64,000 nucleotides of DNA, from NCBI GenBank assembly GCA_022457155.1, contig JAJGOT010000322.1, forward strand, positions 333,501-397,500, given 5' to 3'. The stretch is from Cladopsammia gracilis. Taxonomy: Eukaryota; Cnidaria; Anthozoa; Scleractinia; Dendrophylliidae. A program made the position numbers and the translations under genes. Position 1 is the first letter of the stretch, and each line of letters opens with the position of its first letter. This document shows, one piece after another, positions 1 through 11,543 of this stretch. The notes beneath the pieces were generated by a model that saw nothing but the letters and a program-made list of their open reading frames with translations, did no database searches and had not been told where the DNA came from.

Positions 1-12
1 TTCTCCTTTAAA

Positions 13-3000
13 ATGGCCGACCGCGAAGACGATCCCGAGGAATTGGACGATGACGACTTGTTGGAGGCCATGGAAGACGCCGAAGAGAACAACCGGGGCC
101 ACCTCTTCGAGTTTCGACTCACCCCGGGCACCGATCGACGTGTGCAAAAGTTTCGCTTACGTCGTCGCGTGTTCGATGCCACCCTCCACGTTCGCACGGA
201 ACTCTTACACCCCCCACAATACGACGTGGGCTACGAACTCGAACAGGCGTTGCTTCGAGCCATCGATCAAGAATTGGTGGACGACCCCCTAGGCGACGAC
301 GATCACGTGTTGTTTACCATGCAACATCCCAGCTTTCTGCAGGCCTTTCAATCGTTTCACGTGCCGGTGAAGGAATGGCGCGAGCAGAGTGAACGGGTCA
401 CTCTCCTCTTGCAAAAAATGGCGGAGAAATTAAACTCCAGCGAACACTTCAAAGCGGACGATCGTTTGAAAGTGCAAATCACCACCATCAAGGATCCCGG
501 ACGGGGAAGCGGTCGTCGAAAGGAAGCCGTCCCGGGCAACGTGCCCCTCCTGACCTTTCTCCAAAAGAAACAATCAGTCGTCAAAATCCACAATCGAGAC
601 GAGTTGTGCTGCGCTCGGGCTATCGTCACCATGCAAGCGTGGGTCGATGAAGATCCCCCGCGTCGACGGACGCCGGAGATTGGTTTCAATCACTTGAAAA
701 GAGGAGGAAAAGGTCAAACCCGATTGGCCAAAGCCTTGCACGCGTTGGCTCGCGTTCCCGAAGGGCCTTGCGGGTTGGGGGCCCTCCGTCAATTCCAAAT
801 CGTGTTGCCGGACTATCACATCAAAGTCTTCAGTGCCGATGAGAGTTACCAAGTGATCTTTGGACAGGGCGAGAAACGCGCCGACCAACGTTACCTGTTT
901 CTCTTGAAACACGAGGATCATTATTACGGGTTAAAATCCATTCCCGCCATACTCGGACGCAGTTACTATTGCCACTTGTGCGAGAAGGGGTACGATCACG
1001 AGGATTTTGCGCATCATCCCTGCGTGAAACGACGTTGCGTGGCCTGCAAACAAAAAGATTGCCGCGATTACCTGGCACTCCTCCCGGGCGACAGCAAACC
1101 CCCGCGACCGACGCAACGTCCCTGCCCGAACTGCCTACGCTGTTTCTACGGAGACCGTTGCTACGAGAATCACCGGGTGTTTTCTCCCAACGGACAAGGG
1201 GCCGACACCCCGGATCACTCCGTCTGCGCCAATCTCCAAACGTGCGAGAATTGCCGCAAATCTCTCGATTGGTGGAAAAATCGACGCAAACGTCAACGTC
1301 CCCACAAGTGCGAAGAATATTATTGCAAGACCTGCAAGGATTATGCGGACGTTGCCACCCATCGTTGCTACATTCAGCCGGTGCACGATCCAGACCCGGA
1401 GGAGGTGGAAGCAGCAGCAGCGGGACCGCCCCCCGTCAAACGTGCCAGACCTGCCCCGCGTCACGCCGCCCACGCCATCCGCTTCCTAGCCGCCAACGAG
1501 GCCGAGTCGGGGGAAGAAGAGAACGAGGAGGAGGAGGAGGAGGAGACTCGGGCCCCATTACCGCCCTATTTCGTGTATGCGGATTACGAATGCACGCAGG
1601 ACGACCAATTGCACGTACCTATCCTCATCTGCGCCAAAGGGGAGGACCATCTCGACACCGTGCCCGCCCTGGCGTTCTACGGTCGCGATTGCACCGGGCA
1701 ATTTTACGATTGGCTGCTGACCAAAACGGAGGCGGGCGAACAGCGGGAAGTCATTGTGATCTTTCACAATTTCAAAGGTTACGACGGGATGTTCGTCCTC
1801 CAGTACCTCTACGACAATCGCATCGACGTCAAAGATCAAATTTGCGTGGGATCGAAAATCTTGAGCCTGAGAGCCGGACGGTTGACGTTCAAGGATAGTC
1901 TGTGTTTCCTCCCCTTTCCCCTCTCCGCCTTTACAGCCACGTTAATCTGACGGAAAGCAAGAAAGGCTTCTTTCCGCATTTCTTCAACACAGAGGCCCAT
2001 CAAGAGTACTTGGGGCCTTGGCCCGAGGCGTGCCATTACGACCCCGAGGGCATGAAACCGGACGTGCGAAAAGAGTTTGACAAATGGTATCCGACCGTAC
2101 AACATCTCGAGTTTAATTTGCGCGAGGAAATGCTAGCCTACTGTCGATCGGATGTGCAAGTGCTCAAAGCCGGCTGCGAGATCTTTCAACGGGAATTTGC
2201 CGCCAAAGCAGATTTCAATCCCATGGAGAAATGCGTCACCATCGCCTCGGCCTGCATGCGGTATTACCGCAAAAAACATTTACCTCCCCAGACCCTGGCC
2301 TTGGAAGCCCCCTGCAGATGGAATGGAAAAAGGGGGCAGCAATCCCTGAAAGCCTACCAATGGATGGAGTGGCAGAATTCCCAACAAACTCAAGGGGTTA
2401 TTGCGCACGCGTTCAACGTAGGCGAATGCACTCTCCAAGTCGGGGGCCGTCGGTCTCAAGTGGACGGGTTCAACGAGACGACCCGCACCGTGTACGAATT
2501 TCACGGGTGTTTGTAGCACGGATGTCCCGTGTGTTTCAAGGGGAGCATGGACAAGACCACCCGTCTCCACCCAGATCGCACCAAACGGGAAATGTACGAA
2601 GCCACGATGCAAAAACAGCGGCAATTGGAAGCCGGCGGCTACCGCGTGGTGGTCCTCTGGGAATGTCAGTGGGAGCAGTTGCGTCAACGATCTGACGTCG
2701 CCGCCTTTCTCGAGTCGCGCCCATTCACGGTCCCTTCGCTCGACCCGCGCGACGCCTTCTTCGGGGGCCGCACCAATGCCGTACGACTTTGGGACGAGAT
2801 CGACGAAACGCAAGGGGAAGAAATTCGGTACGTGGATGTGACGTCACTGTATCCCACCGTCAACAAGTACGACCCATACCCCATCGGACACCCCGTTATC
2901 GTCATCCAACCGGTGCAAGACATCTCCCATTACTTTGGCATCGCCGACTGCACCGTGTTACCGCCCGAGGGGTTGTTTCATCCCGTGCTGCCGTACCGTT

Positions 3001-4164
3001 GCAAAAAGAAAATCACGTTTCCCCTATGTCGAGCCTGCGTGGAAGAAGAGATCCCCAAATGCATGACCGAGCGAACCTGGATGTGCGAACACACGGCGAG
3101 TCAACGCAGCATCCGAGGGACGTGGTGCACCCCCGAACTCGTCAAAGCCGTGGAAAAGGGGTACCGCATTCTCCAAATTCACGAAGTGTACCACTTTCCC
3201 CCCGCGCAACGACGTACCGGGCTGTTCGAGGATTACGTCAACACGTGGCTGAAAGGAAAAACGGAAGCCTCCGGGTGGCCGCCGAACGCCGACGGGAGTC
3301 TCAAAACACCCGAGCAGCAAACGCTCTTTCGGGCCGTATATGCTGCGCGAGAAGGCATCTACCTCGACGCGAACAACATGAAATCCAACAAGGGGAAAAA
3401 GGTCACCAGCAAACTGGCCCTCAATTCATTCTGGGGAAAATTCGGCGAGCGGGAAAACAAGCGAAAGATCGAGCAAATCACCGTGCCTGCCAGGCTGCAA
3501 GAATTCATGACAGACAGAACGATCGTCATCCATGATCTCCGCATCATGAACGACGATTGCCTCGAAATCGCCTACGACAAAATCGACGACGATGTCCCCG
3601 GCGGTCAAACCACCAAAGTCTTCGTGGCCGCATTCACCACCTGTTGGGCCCGGCTACGCCTCTACCATCACCTGGATCGCGTAGGAGACAATGCCCTGTA
3701 TTTCGACACAGATTCCGTGGTCTACAAATGGAAACCCGGCGAACCCGAGATCCCCCTGGGTAATTTTCTCGGCGAGATGACGGACGAAGTGGATGATAAG
3801 AAAGGCAATCGTGACGTCATCGTCGAATTCGTATCCTGCGGTCCGAAAAACTATGCCTACAAGACGCGTTTGGGAAAGACGGAAGAGAAAATTCGCGGGT
3901 TCACCTTGAACGTGCGCGGGCAACAACGCCTTCATTTTCAAGCCATGAAAGACACCCTGCTCCTAGAACTGCGATCGCCTCTCCCCAAACCCCGTACCGT
4001 CAACGTACCCAACCCGCATTTCATCCAGAGAGACAAGCGCACCAAGACTTTGACCACCGTCCGCAGGGGCAAACGACAAACGCGTCATCGGCGACGAATT
4101 CACTTTCAAGACTCTCCCTTACGGTTACAGTTGGCTTCGACCCGACGACGATCTCGTCGATTAA
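13..4164 (+). pseudogene. Protein-primed family B DNA polymerase of a Polinton/adintovirus-like element, broken
   Basis: This gene would replicate the element's linear DNA by protein priming. It reads in three pieces. Piece one (13-1950, 645 codons) has an acidic N-terminus, a Cys/His region (DELCCARAIV near residue 200), a Cys-rich zinc-binding stretch (about 320-470), exonuclease motif I (YADYECT) and motif II (FHNFKGYDG). The frame shifts near 1940. Piece two carries Exo III (YCRSDVQVL) and the start of a Vsr-like module (FHGC). A TAG at 2514-2516 ends it. Piece three has GGYRVVVLWEC, Pol A (VTSLYPT), Pol B (ALNSFWGKFGE) and Pol C (YFDTDSVVYKW). A further frameshift near 4075 means the family-like C-terminus ends at the TAA at 4162-4164. 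It is much more GC-rich than its surroundings, which fits foreign origin. The element continues left of the window. This is a dead copy unless the breaks are assembly errors. Confidence 0.85.
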
Positions 4165-4212
4165 ATAAACCCGGACACGAACCCAGGGGTAACGTGACTT
4201 TTGAGCCGACGA

Positions 4213-4400
4213 ACTATCAAAGGGGCGTTTCTCCTAGTCGGGGGATGGAACCCATGTCCCCGCTTGTAAACATAGTATTTTGTTGTTGTTTTCGTTGTGT
4301 GACTATTAAAAAAGGGGCGTTCTTCCATTCGGGGATGGAACCCATGTTCCCGCTTGTAAAACTAGCTTTTGTTTTGTTTTCGTTGTGCGACTATTAAAAA
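4213..4400. repeat. Two-and-a-bit tandem copies of an 89-bp unit
   Basis: Just after the broken polymerase, a unit beginning ACTAT(C/T)AAA..GGGGCGTT and containing GGGGATGGAACCCATGT and TTTTCGTTGTG is repeated at about 4213 and 4302, with a third partial start near 4391. It is probably 3' non-coding sequence of the element. No gene is seen in it. Confidence 0.75.
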
Positions 4401-4671
4401 GGCATTTTTTTTGGTGTTAATTTCTGTTTGTTTTTCTGTCTCTATGGCCGAGCGGGATCTGGGACCCACCCCGTGTGCGGAACCAGAGCGACCAGCACTC
4501 AAACCATCCCCGAACCATTCCCGAACGGGATCTGGGACCCTCGACACATCCGGGTTGTTTGAGACAACCAATTGCACCATCATTACGCCTTTAAGAACCT
4601 TTACGTCACCTTTACGCGGTCACTTCCGGTCTCCCGAACCCATGATGTCATTGCACGTGTACAGATTTTAA

Positions 4672-4722
4672 TTTGATGCAAATTTGATGCAAATGAGATG
4701 CTAATGAGATGCTAATGAGATG
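4672..4722. repeat. Short tandem array of octamer-like sites
   Basis: Two GATGCAAAT and two GATGCTAAT copies follow each other at about 12-bp spacing. ATGCAAAT equals the POU-factor octamer, but it may simply be a short tandem repeat. A small hairpin, CGCTCAA-atg-TTGAGCG, follows at 4742-4758. Confidence 0.5.
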
Positions 4723-5825
4723 TACTCGCTCCTGATTGGTCCGCTCAAATGTTGAGCGACCTCAACTACTCCCCCCCCCCGCCCACAAAAAAATTTCCTT
4801 CACGCATTCTTCTTTAGCCCCCCCACTCGAAAACTTGCTGCGCGGTCCCTGTATTGCAGTTATACAAATGTAATATTACATTTTATATACCATAAATGAA
4901 CAACAAACTAATTTATCATTGAGGGATTACCGATGATCTTTGTATCCTATCTGTTTCAGAGCACTATGCGAGCAGAGGTTATTTTTTCGCCCTTAAATGT
5001 ACCGGCGTGCACGCGTTCAATCAATCCTGGTATATTTCCCATGTATTGCACTGTTTACAACCTTTTCTTAGAACAGAGTGCGGGATATTGAGCGTCAAAC
5101 CGACGAATTCCCCAAACCCTACCTTCTGCGACGATCGTCTCAGGGAGATGTAAAGAATGGGTACAAAATACAAACCAATTTCATTCTTCTTCAGTCAGTT
5201 CAGTGAAATGAAACATTCAAGGACCACGCAACATTTCACACAATATCACCATTTTATTTTTCTTCTCTGAATTTTATCGCTACATTCGTTTGGCAAAAGT
5301 CACAGAATATATTTGACGCTACTTGTTTCCAAATAAAAGACAACAATATATTGCGAATCACGGGTAAAAAATACATATGCAAGAAAGTGATATCTGTTTT
5401 CTTTTTCTAAATTTAAACTCTTAACAGACTGAATGTTTACAACTGTCACAAAATATAGATCACAAGATAATACCAACTACCAAGATCAAATTGTGAATGA
5501 AAATAAAAAAGAATTAAAAATATATACTGTCTTCCACGCAAGAAACAAATTTGCCGATTCAATTCTGCAATTAATATAATACGTCCCTCTTAGCAGCTAT
5601 GTCTATTTTCAAATGATGCAACAAACAGCCTCAAACAAATAATGTTCTAGCTAACTGATTCAATTTGAACCAATCCAAAATGCTCAAAATTGAGAAATTC
5701 TTTTATGGTGTATGTTTATGTGACAACATAACAGATAAAATACACTAAATTTTAGAATCATATTTAAATTAAACTGCAAGAATATAATGTGCACATTCTG
5801 TTCATGGGTCATAAGTGTGAGATTT

Positions 5826-6112
5826 AGGCCCCATCCACACGTATACGTTTATGTTCGCAAACGCATTCGTTTTTATGCGTTTAGGCCTCCTGTTCACACG
5901 TAAACGATGAAAACGGTCACCCTAAACGGATATTTTAAAAAACGTCCTCCAAAGTGGATATTTTCGAAAACGCTGTTTACCCGTTTACATGTGGACAGTG
6001 TAAACGGATATTTTCGTAAACGCTGACGTAGATACTACTTTTCAACGCATGCTCAATGCAGACTTTTAGCGTTTACGTGACGAGACGCCTAAACACATAA
6101 AAAAAATTCAGA
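5826..6112. repeat. Interspersed foldback-like repeat downstream of TRIM-NHL copy 1
   Basis: The stretch has repeated CACACGTA(T/A)ACG and AAACGGATATTTT motifs and roughly inverted ends (CCACACGTATACG at the left, CGTTTACGTGACGAG at the right). The same block lies 3' of all three TRIM-NHL copies (about 23408-23690 and 43358-43640), so it was present before the duplication. Confidence 0.6.
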
Positions 6113-6152
6113 AAAAAGTTAGGTAATTACGTCCAGGAGCCGATTACCATAC

Positions 6153-8366
6153 CTATTCAAAAATTTTAATACAATGGCTATATAAATTAGATACAACTAT
6201 CCTTCCATCTTTAAGGACTGCTATAGAGACTGGTGTCCCTTCTGTTCCAAATTTGGTTACAAATTTTCCATTAATTTCGAACACCTGAACCCTGTGATTT
6301 CCTCCATCACAGACCATCAGATGTCCTGCCTTATTCACGGACAAGCAACCAGGACTATCAAATTCTCCGTCACCCTGCCCCTTCTTTCCGATTTTGTAAG
6401 CAACATTTCCCTCCATATCAAGAAATTTTACACAATGATCATTACCGTCTGACACTATAAGAAAGTTGTCATGTTGGATACAGTGAAATGGAAACTTCAA
6501 AGAGCCTTCTGCGCCAATTTTACGCAGCAATTGACCACGAAGAGTAAATATCTTGATTAATTTGTTCGCTGGTTCAGTAACAATAATATTACCATCACTG
6601 CCAATGGATAAACCCGCAAGCTGGTGATCAAAACTTCCTTTCCCTCCAAACTGGTCAAGATATTCACCCTGATCACTAAACTGTTGAACACGGTGGTTAT
6701 TAGCATCCGCCACTATAATATTATCATTATGAAAAGCTATCCCAGTAGGGCAGTCAAACTCTCCCTGATTAAGGCCCTTTCTACCAAAAGATCTTAAGTG
6801 GGTCCCATTACTACTGAATACCTGGATCTTGTGGTTACCAGCGTCAGTCACTGCAATTTCATTTCGTTCATTTACAGCTACCCCCCAAGGCTTGTTAAAC
6901 ATTCCAAAAGACGAGCCTTCTTGTCCAAAAGATAACACAGGCCTGAATTGTCTGGGTCTGACTTGAACCTCGAAAGGACTGCCACGAACATGTTCTCCAT
7001 TTACCTTCACTGATGCCTCGCATGTTCCGGTTTCCTTGGCAAAGTAGCTGATCTTGTATGTACCATCTTTGTCATCTTGGACTTGTGGTTTTGTCGTACA
7101 GTCATTGCCTTGACGATTTCTTATTTCCACTGTTACATAGTCACGTTCTTCATAACATTGTTCTCTTTCGGCAGTTCTTGTTGTCACAACAATCTGTGCT
7201 TCAAGTGCAACAGTCGCTTCACTGATTCCTTTTCCTTCAGCACTTGATTGTTGCGCTTTAGTCTTTCTAAGAAAACTTCTGAAAGTTCCAATTCCTTCAG
7301 AGTTTGCTTTGTCCATCAACGTTTCGTTTTCTACGAAAACAAATTGACGAAGTTCTTCAAGATCACAGTCGATTTTTTCTCCACCATTGCAGACACCTTC
7401 TTGGAAGATTGTGTTTTTGTCTAACTTAACAATCTCGGCATTTGTACTTCGTTTCAAAAGTGTTTCAGTTTTTTCGATTGCTGTCTCAATCAGTTTTACT
7501 TCATTTTCCGTCTCGCATTGTTGAATTTCCAGCCGTTCGAGTGATTCTTTCCCTTTCTTTTCCACATCATTAAAAATTTCCTGCTTTTTTGCGTCCATGG
7601 CAGCGATCATATTGTCAACAAACGTCTGTGCTTCTCTCTTCACGCTGTCGACTTTTGCTTGAATGTTTATACAGTTACCTTGCATTTTAGCAATTTTGTC
7701 TTTCTTCTGAAGCACTCTTTGTTTCTGAGATTCAATCGCTGCCATGACATGTATCTTGCGTTCATTTGCAGCCTCGTCCAAAAGCATCTTAGTATGACCG
7801 TCATGAAGTGTTGCGACACAAGAATAACAAATGGCAACTTCGCAGTTTTTGCAGAAGAACTCCAATTCCTTTTTATCATGGCCTGGCTTTCCACAAAACG
7901 CTGGTCGTTTTAAAATGTTTTCAAAGTCTTGATCTTCGAAGTCCTTCAGCGCTAGGGAATAATGATTTTTATTGCCCTTCATGCCATTATGGAAACTGAT
8001 ACAGTCATTACACCAGAACGAACAGCATTGAAAGCAGTAAAAGGTTTTTTCGAAACGTTTGTCGCAATTTCCACATTTCACACCGGTAGTATTGCACTCC
8101 TTTATGGCCAACACATCGAGTAAACTGTTAATGCGAAAATTTGTCGGCAAAGCGCTTAGGTTTCCATTTCCAGGGACTCTGAATTCCTGTCTGCACTCCG
8201 GACATGCAATTTTATCTCGGCTCGCACTTGTTCGTTGAATCCCGTTCAGACAGTGAAGGCAAAAGCTGTGCAAGCACGGCAACAGCTTTGGATCAGTGTA
8301 CTTGCACATACACACAGAACAGGATACTTCTTCATGCAGATTATCTAGTAAGGTCTTGATATCCAT
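6153..8366 (-). CDS. TRIM-NHL protein, copy 1 (RING, B-boxes, coiled coil, filamin, NHL)
   Basis: Likely a TRIM2/3/71-class RING E3 ubiquitin ligase whose NHL propeller recognises a partner or RNA. The single open frame reads, in order: RING (about 16-64; SCSVCMC, HSFCLHC, CPEC), two B-box regions (about 95-195; CGNCDKRF, FFCKNCEVAICYSC), coiled coil (about 205-310), filamin-type Ig fold (about 385-480; [12 protein letters not shown]) and NHL repeats (about 490-737). I chose the MDIKTLL start at 8366 because copy 2 has only that start; an earlier ATG at 8408 adds 14 residues. No intron is seen. Compared with copies 2 and 3 it has lost residues in two NHL blades (around FDHQLAG and at GTEGTPVS), so the propeller may be imperfect. 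It is the most intact reading frame of the left part of the window. Confidence 0.88.
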   Translation of the reverse strand: MDIKTLLDNLHEEVSCSVCMCKYTDPKLLPCLHSFCLHCLNGIQRTSASRDKIACPECRQEFRVPGNGNLSALPTNFRINSLLDVLAIKECNTTGVKCGNCDKRFEKTFYCFQCCSFWCNDCISFHNGMKGNKNHYSLALKDFEDQDFENILKRPAFCGKPGHDKKELEFFCKNCEVAICYSCVATLHDGHTKMLLDEAANERKIHVMAAIESQKQRVLQKKDKIAKMQGNCINIQAKVDSVKREAQTFVDNMIAAMDAKKQEIFNDVEKKGKESLERLEIQQCETENEVKLIETAIEKTETLLKRSTNAEIVKLDKNTIFQEGVCNGGEKIDCDLEELRQFVFVENETLMDKANSEGIGTFRSFLRKTKAQQSSAEGKGISEATVALEAQIVVTTRTAEREQCYEERDYVTVEIRNRQGNDCTTKPQVQDDKDGTYKISYFAKETGTCEASVKVNGEHVRGSPFEVQVRPRQFRPVLSFGQEGSSFGMFNKPWGVAVNERNEIAVTDAGNHKIQVFSSNGTHLRSFGRKGLNQGEFDCPTGIAFHNDNIIVADANNHRVQQFSDQGEYLDQFGGKGSFDHQLAGLSIGSDGNIIVTEPANKLIKIFTLRGQLLRKIGAEGSLKFPFHCIQHDNFLIVSDGNDHCVKFLDMEGNVAYKIGKKGQGDGEFDSPGCLSVNKAGHLMVCDGGNHRVQVFEINGKFVTKFGTEGTPVSIAVLKDGRIVVSNLYSHCIKIFE

Positions 8367-8589
8367 GATAAAGGGAGAAACGAACGAAGGCAGTTTGGAG
8401 TTGAACACACCTTAAAAAATAACTATCGAGCGAGTCTTGAATAAAGCCTTGTAATTGTGATCATTTACCTAAGCATGATACTAATATCGCGCTTTTGATA
8501 TATACCAATCATAACGCGTTATTTTGACACGTTTTGATGTTTTCTGTCTTCTAAGAATGATTGCAAAAATATTTTAGATTTCTAAGAAT

Positions 8590-8960
8590 TTTGTTCATGA
8601 TAGCGTGACCTCAGAGACGAAACTGTGCAAGCATGGTAACTGCTTTGGATCAGTGTACTTGCACGGCATACACACAGAACAGGAGTGACTTATTCATGAA
8701 GATTGTAGCATGTATGGTGAACGGGAGAAAACCGATGAAGGAAGTTTGGAGGTGAACACACCCCAGTAAAACAACTATTGAGGTCTTTAATAAATAAAGC
8801 TTTGTGTATGAGAGCATGATATTTTTATCCGGCTCATGATTATATAAACCAATCATAAAGCGTTATTTTGACATGTTTTGACGTTGTCTGACTTTAGAAG
8901 ATTGTACAGGAACATAGATTTGTATAAAGAATTTTGTTCGCGATAGCGTGACCTGAGAAG
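8590..8960 (-). pseudogene. Decayed tandem copy of the TRIM-NHL 5' end and upstream region
   Basis: Going upstream of copy 1, the stretch from the RING start through the 5' flank is repeated in degraded form: GTGCAAGCATGGTAACTG and TCAGTGTACTTGCAC match the RING-coding part, and the following CAATCATAA.GCGTTATTTTGACA block matches 8505-8530. A third, weaker version of the flank is at about 9170-9250. The same arrangement is present in segmental copy 2 at about 26170-26540. It is not an intact gene. Confidence 0.7.
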
Positions 8961-9776
8961 CTCGCTGTCATGTCTGTCATTGATCACGCGCGTTTTTAGA
9001 CCAAGTGATGTTTTGATCTATCGTGCTTACACGTTGCTCAAGCAAAATTTAGTTTGATGTGGCATATGCAAGGGTAGATTTCCTTTATTCTGTGAATCAC
9101 AATGTACCATAAACCATACAAATCCTTGCCAGACTGAACGCCTGAAACAAAGGAGGTCTTTAGAGTCTATGTTTACCGAAATGTCAATATTAACCAATCA
9201 AACGGCGTTATTTGACATTTTCATACAATGTCTGACCTGACTTCTAAAAATAAAAAATAGGTACGCAATGCGTACAGAAGCGACGACGAGTTTCAACTTG
9301 GCGTTATATCAATAGATGTGGGTTGCTCTGATAAAATCAGTGTATAGCTTGGTTCCACTAGAATAGGGTTGGTGTGAAATGCAAATTTCGGCGACTTTCA
9401 GTCGGTGCAGAACGTTCTGTAACTAAAATTTGCTTAAAAATGCTCATTAAACCAGAATATTGCCCCAGGAAATAATATAATATCAGAAGTAGCCAAGGAC
9501 TTGTGGAACGTTCATTGGTAAAATGACTTTTTTCCAAAAATTTTCAATTTTTGTACTTATGGTCGTGGGAATAACATGTTTGTCAGTTGTTGATTGTTTG
9601 TGTTTGTCTTAAAAAAATATATCATGATTTTAATTAAAGGTCAAAATATCAATCTGTGCTGTGGATTGTATTTGACGTCTTAAAAATGCGATAGATATGC
9701 TATGTTTCCCACCCCCACGCCCCCCCCCCCTCCCCCAAGAAAAAATAAATAAATAAAACCTTTAGTTTCGTCAGAA

Positions 9777-10145
9777 CAACATGTCCTCGAGGCCGGAATT
9801 ATGAGTATCATAAAATATTAAGTGACGATGAATTTATGATTACCATAATTTTGTAGCACAACAGTAGATGACGGGAGAAAGAGTAGGTTCTAATCAAGGA
9901 TCGCGGCAAAATACAAAATACTCGGCAAAATCGCATCACGGCGCGCGAAGGACAACAGAGGTCAAGCATGGCTCACACAGTTCATCCAGTGTTTTCGTCG
10001 TCCATCTTGGATTGTCGAGCATTCCAATACTATAACCCCAGATCCTCTCTGTTTCTACTGTTGTGCCACAAAATTATGGTAATCATAAATTCATGAGCAC
10101 TTAATATTTTATGACAATCATAATTCCGGCCTCGAGGACATGTTG
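9777..10145. mobile_element. 369-bp MITE with about 90-bp terminal inverted repeats
   Basis: The left end CAACATGTCCTCGAGGCCGG is matched inverted by the right end CCGGCCTCGAGGACATGTTG, and similarity continues for about 90 bp per arm. A 7-bp direct repeat GTCAGAA flanks it at 9770-9776 and 10146-10152, as expected for a target duplication. It has no coding capacity. A 7-8 bp duplication would fit a hAT-like origin. Confidence 0.8.
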
Positions 10146-10179
10146 GTCAGAAACCATGAAAAGTTGAAAAGTTCCAACC

Positions 10180-10248
10180 TCGTTCCCAGGGCTTTTACCC
10201 TTTTTAACAAATTTGAAGGAAAAAGCCCTGGGAACCCGGGAACGAAGT
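10180..10248. repeat. Short hairpin repeat
   Basis: CGTTCCCAGGGCTTTT is mirrored by AAAAGCCCTGGGAACCCGGGAACG about 25 bases later, forming a small inverted repeat just upstream of the first Ig exon. Possibly a tiny MITE or a structured spacer. Confidence 0.5.
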
Positions 10249-10306
10249 TGAAGAAAGTTCATTAGGAATGTTATTTATTGTGTTGAGTTTGATGTTCCAT
10301 TGACAG

Positions 10307-10582
10307 TTAAACCAAAAATTATCCTCCGTTCACCATCCCCTGTGAAGTTAGATGAAGGTACGTCTGCAATGTTAGTTCGTGTTTCCAGTGTCAGTAAATT
10401 CGGACAATACAATACCACTTGGCGGAAAGACTCCAAAGTCGTCCAGAAAAAGGATGGTCTCAGCTCCAACTACACCATATCAACAGCTAATAAGGACGAT
10501 ACAGGGACGTACACGTGTACAAATACTGCTGCACCAGTTCCATCAGTTAGTGCAAATTACACCGTTGTCGTGATAGTGAGAT
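10307..10582 (+). CDS. Ig-domain exon 1 of a multi-exon gene
   Basis: This 276-bp exon lies between an AG acceptor (ATTGACAG) and a GTAAGT donor. Both splice sites fall after the first codon base, so the exon is a symmetrical phase 1-1 unit typical of shuffled Ig domains. The frame shows an I-set-like domain: start VKPKIIL, the tryptophan-like core TTWRKDS, and the C-terminal DTGTYTCTN with its F-strand cysteine. The expected B-strand cysteine is replaced (SAMLVRVSS), so the canonical disulphide is missing. It is followed 311 bp later by exon 2 in the same phase. The upstream end of the gene (signal peptide) was not found; left of it lie a MITE and the segmental duplication. The protein is probably a secreted or cell-surface adhesion/recognition protein. 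Confidence 0.7.
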
Positions 10583-10893
10583 GTAAGTTGTTTTGACTTA
10601 TTAATATTCGAATGTAATCATGGTAACGGCCCCCTTTTACTTGCGGACTTCGCAGCTCCAGGGGGTACCCAACTTTTGGGTAGCGGCTACTATTGCCTGG
10701 CCATTACTTTTGGACTGCTAAAATATGCAAGCAATCAATTACAAAAATGACCAGGTAAATATCAGACCGCGGAATCGACCCATCGAATCATTATCTCGAA
10801 AATTTTACCCGGGCTCCTGAATTTTGGCCAATTCTATACCCCGTGAAAATAAAAGGAATCGTGACACTATATTTCTCTTGTTCCTGGTTTCAG

Positions 10894-11192
10894 TCAAGCC
10901 TCAAGTTATCAGTTTGTTTGTTAATCGAACAGTAGACGAAGGAAGGGACGCATACTTGTATTGCAATGCAACAGCCTACTCCACACCTGTCACATACAAC
11001 TGGTTTAACAATGGAAAGCAGATCACCAGTGATCCTAACGGAGACTTTTTTATCGAGAGCTTAGAAGATGGACAGAGTAGACTGACAGTAAAATATGTTA
11101 ATTACAAAGACTTCTATAGCCAAATGTATACTGCTCTGCAACAAATGTGATGGGAACTGGAGGAAGAAAATCTTTTTTCTTCTATATAAATT
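10894..11192 (+). pseudogene. Ig-domain exon 2, with a one-base frameshift
   Basis: The exon starts after TGGTTTCAG and ends at GTAAGT (phase 1 on both sides). It encodes an Ig domain: VKPQVISLF, B-strand cysteine in YLYCNA, NWFNNG, and LTVKYVNYKDF. Near 11128-11134, at the F-strand cysteine, the frame slips. The original frame runs to a stop at 11148-11150, whereas the frame that ends with correct phase continues MGTGGRKSFF to the donor. The exon is 299 bp, one base short of a multiple of three. So either one base was lost and the gene is damaged here, or the assembly has an error. The donor and acceptor are otherwise good. Confidence 0.65.
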
Positions 11193-11543
11193 GTAAGTTT
11201 TGCTGTATAACGTTTCTGTCGTTATTTTTTGAAGTAGTTCTGTTACGTATTCGCCAAGACACACTGCAACGCGACGCGAAAATTTCGCGCCATTTTTGTT
11301 TAATAATGCGATCAATAATTCTTCTCTTTTCTTCTCTGTTTTTCTTTCTTTTTTTACTTATAGTAATTCTCGCTTTTCGTTCTCTCCTGATATAAAATTG
11401 CAGACAGCGTTCCGTCATTTTCACTTTTATTCAAAACGCCAAATTATACCTCCACCGCAGGATGTATGTCATATAGACTTAACGGCATCGAGAGCGCTAT
11501 GACCATTTATAGGCAGTGTATCAATGTGTTGAATAATAACATG

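Larger units (their letters stand above)
4909..9607. repeat. Segmental duplication, copy 1 (TRIM-NHL unit)
   Basis: This stretch matches 22182-27171 almost base for base, in the same orientation. The match starts at the shared TAATTTATCATTGAGGG and runs through the 3' flank, the TRIM-NHL gene and its upstream region, ending around TTGTTGATTG. Copy 1 lacks the SINE found in copy 2. A third partial copy lies at 43063-45308. The non-coding part 4909-6150 has no gene. Confidence 0.9.

Noticed and set aside
969..1898. 309-codon frame overlapping the first polymerase
   Set aside because: It is a shadow frame of the GC-rich polymerase; arginine/proline-rich with no motif.
8650..8856. Open frame of 68 codons upstream of TRIM-NHL copy 1 (and its twin at 26229-26435)
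   Set aside because: It is antisense-neutral debris of the tandemly duplicated RING 5' end and flank; no domain is preserved.
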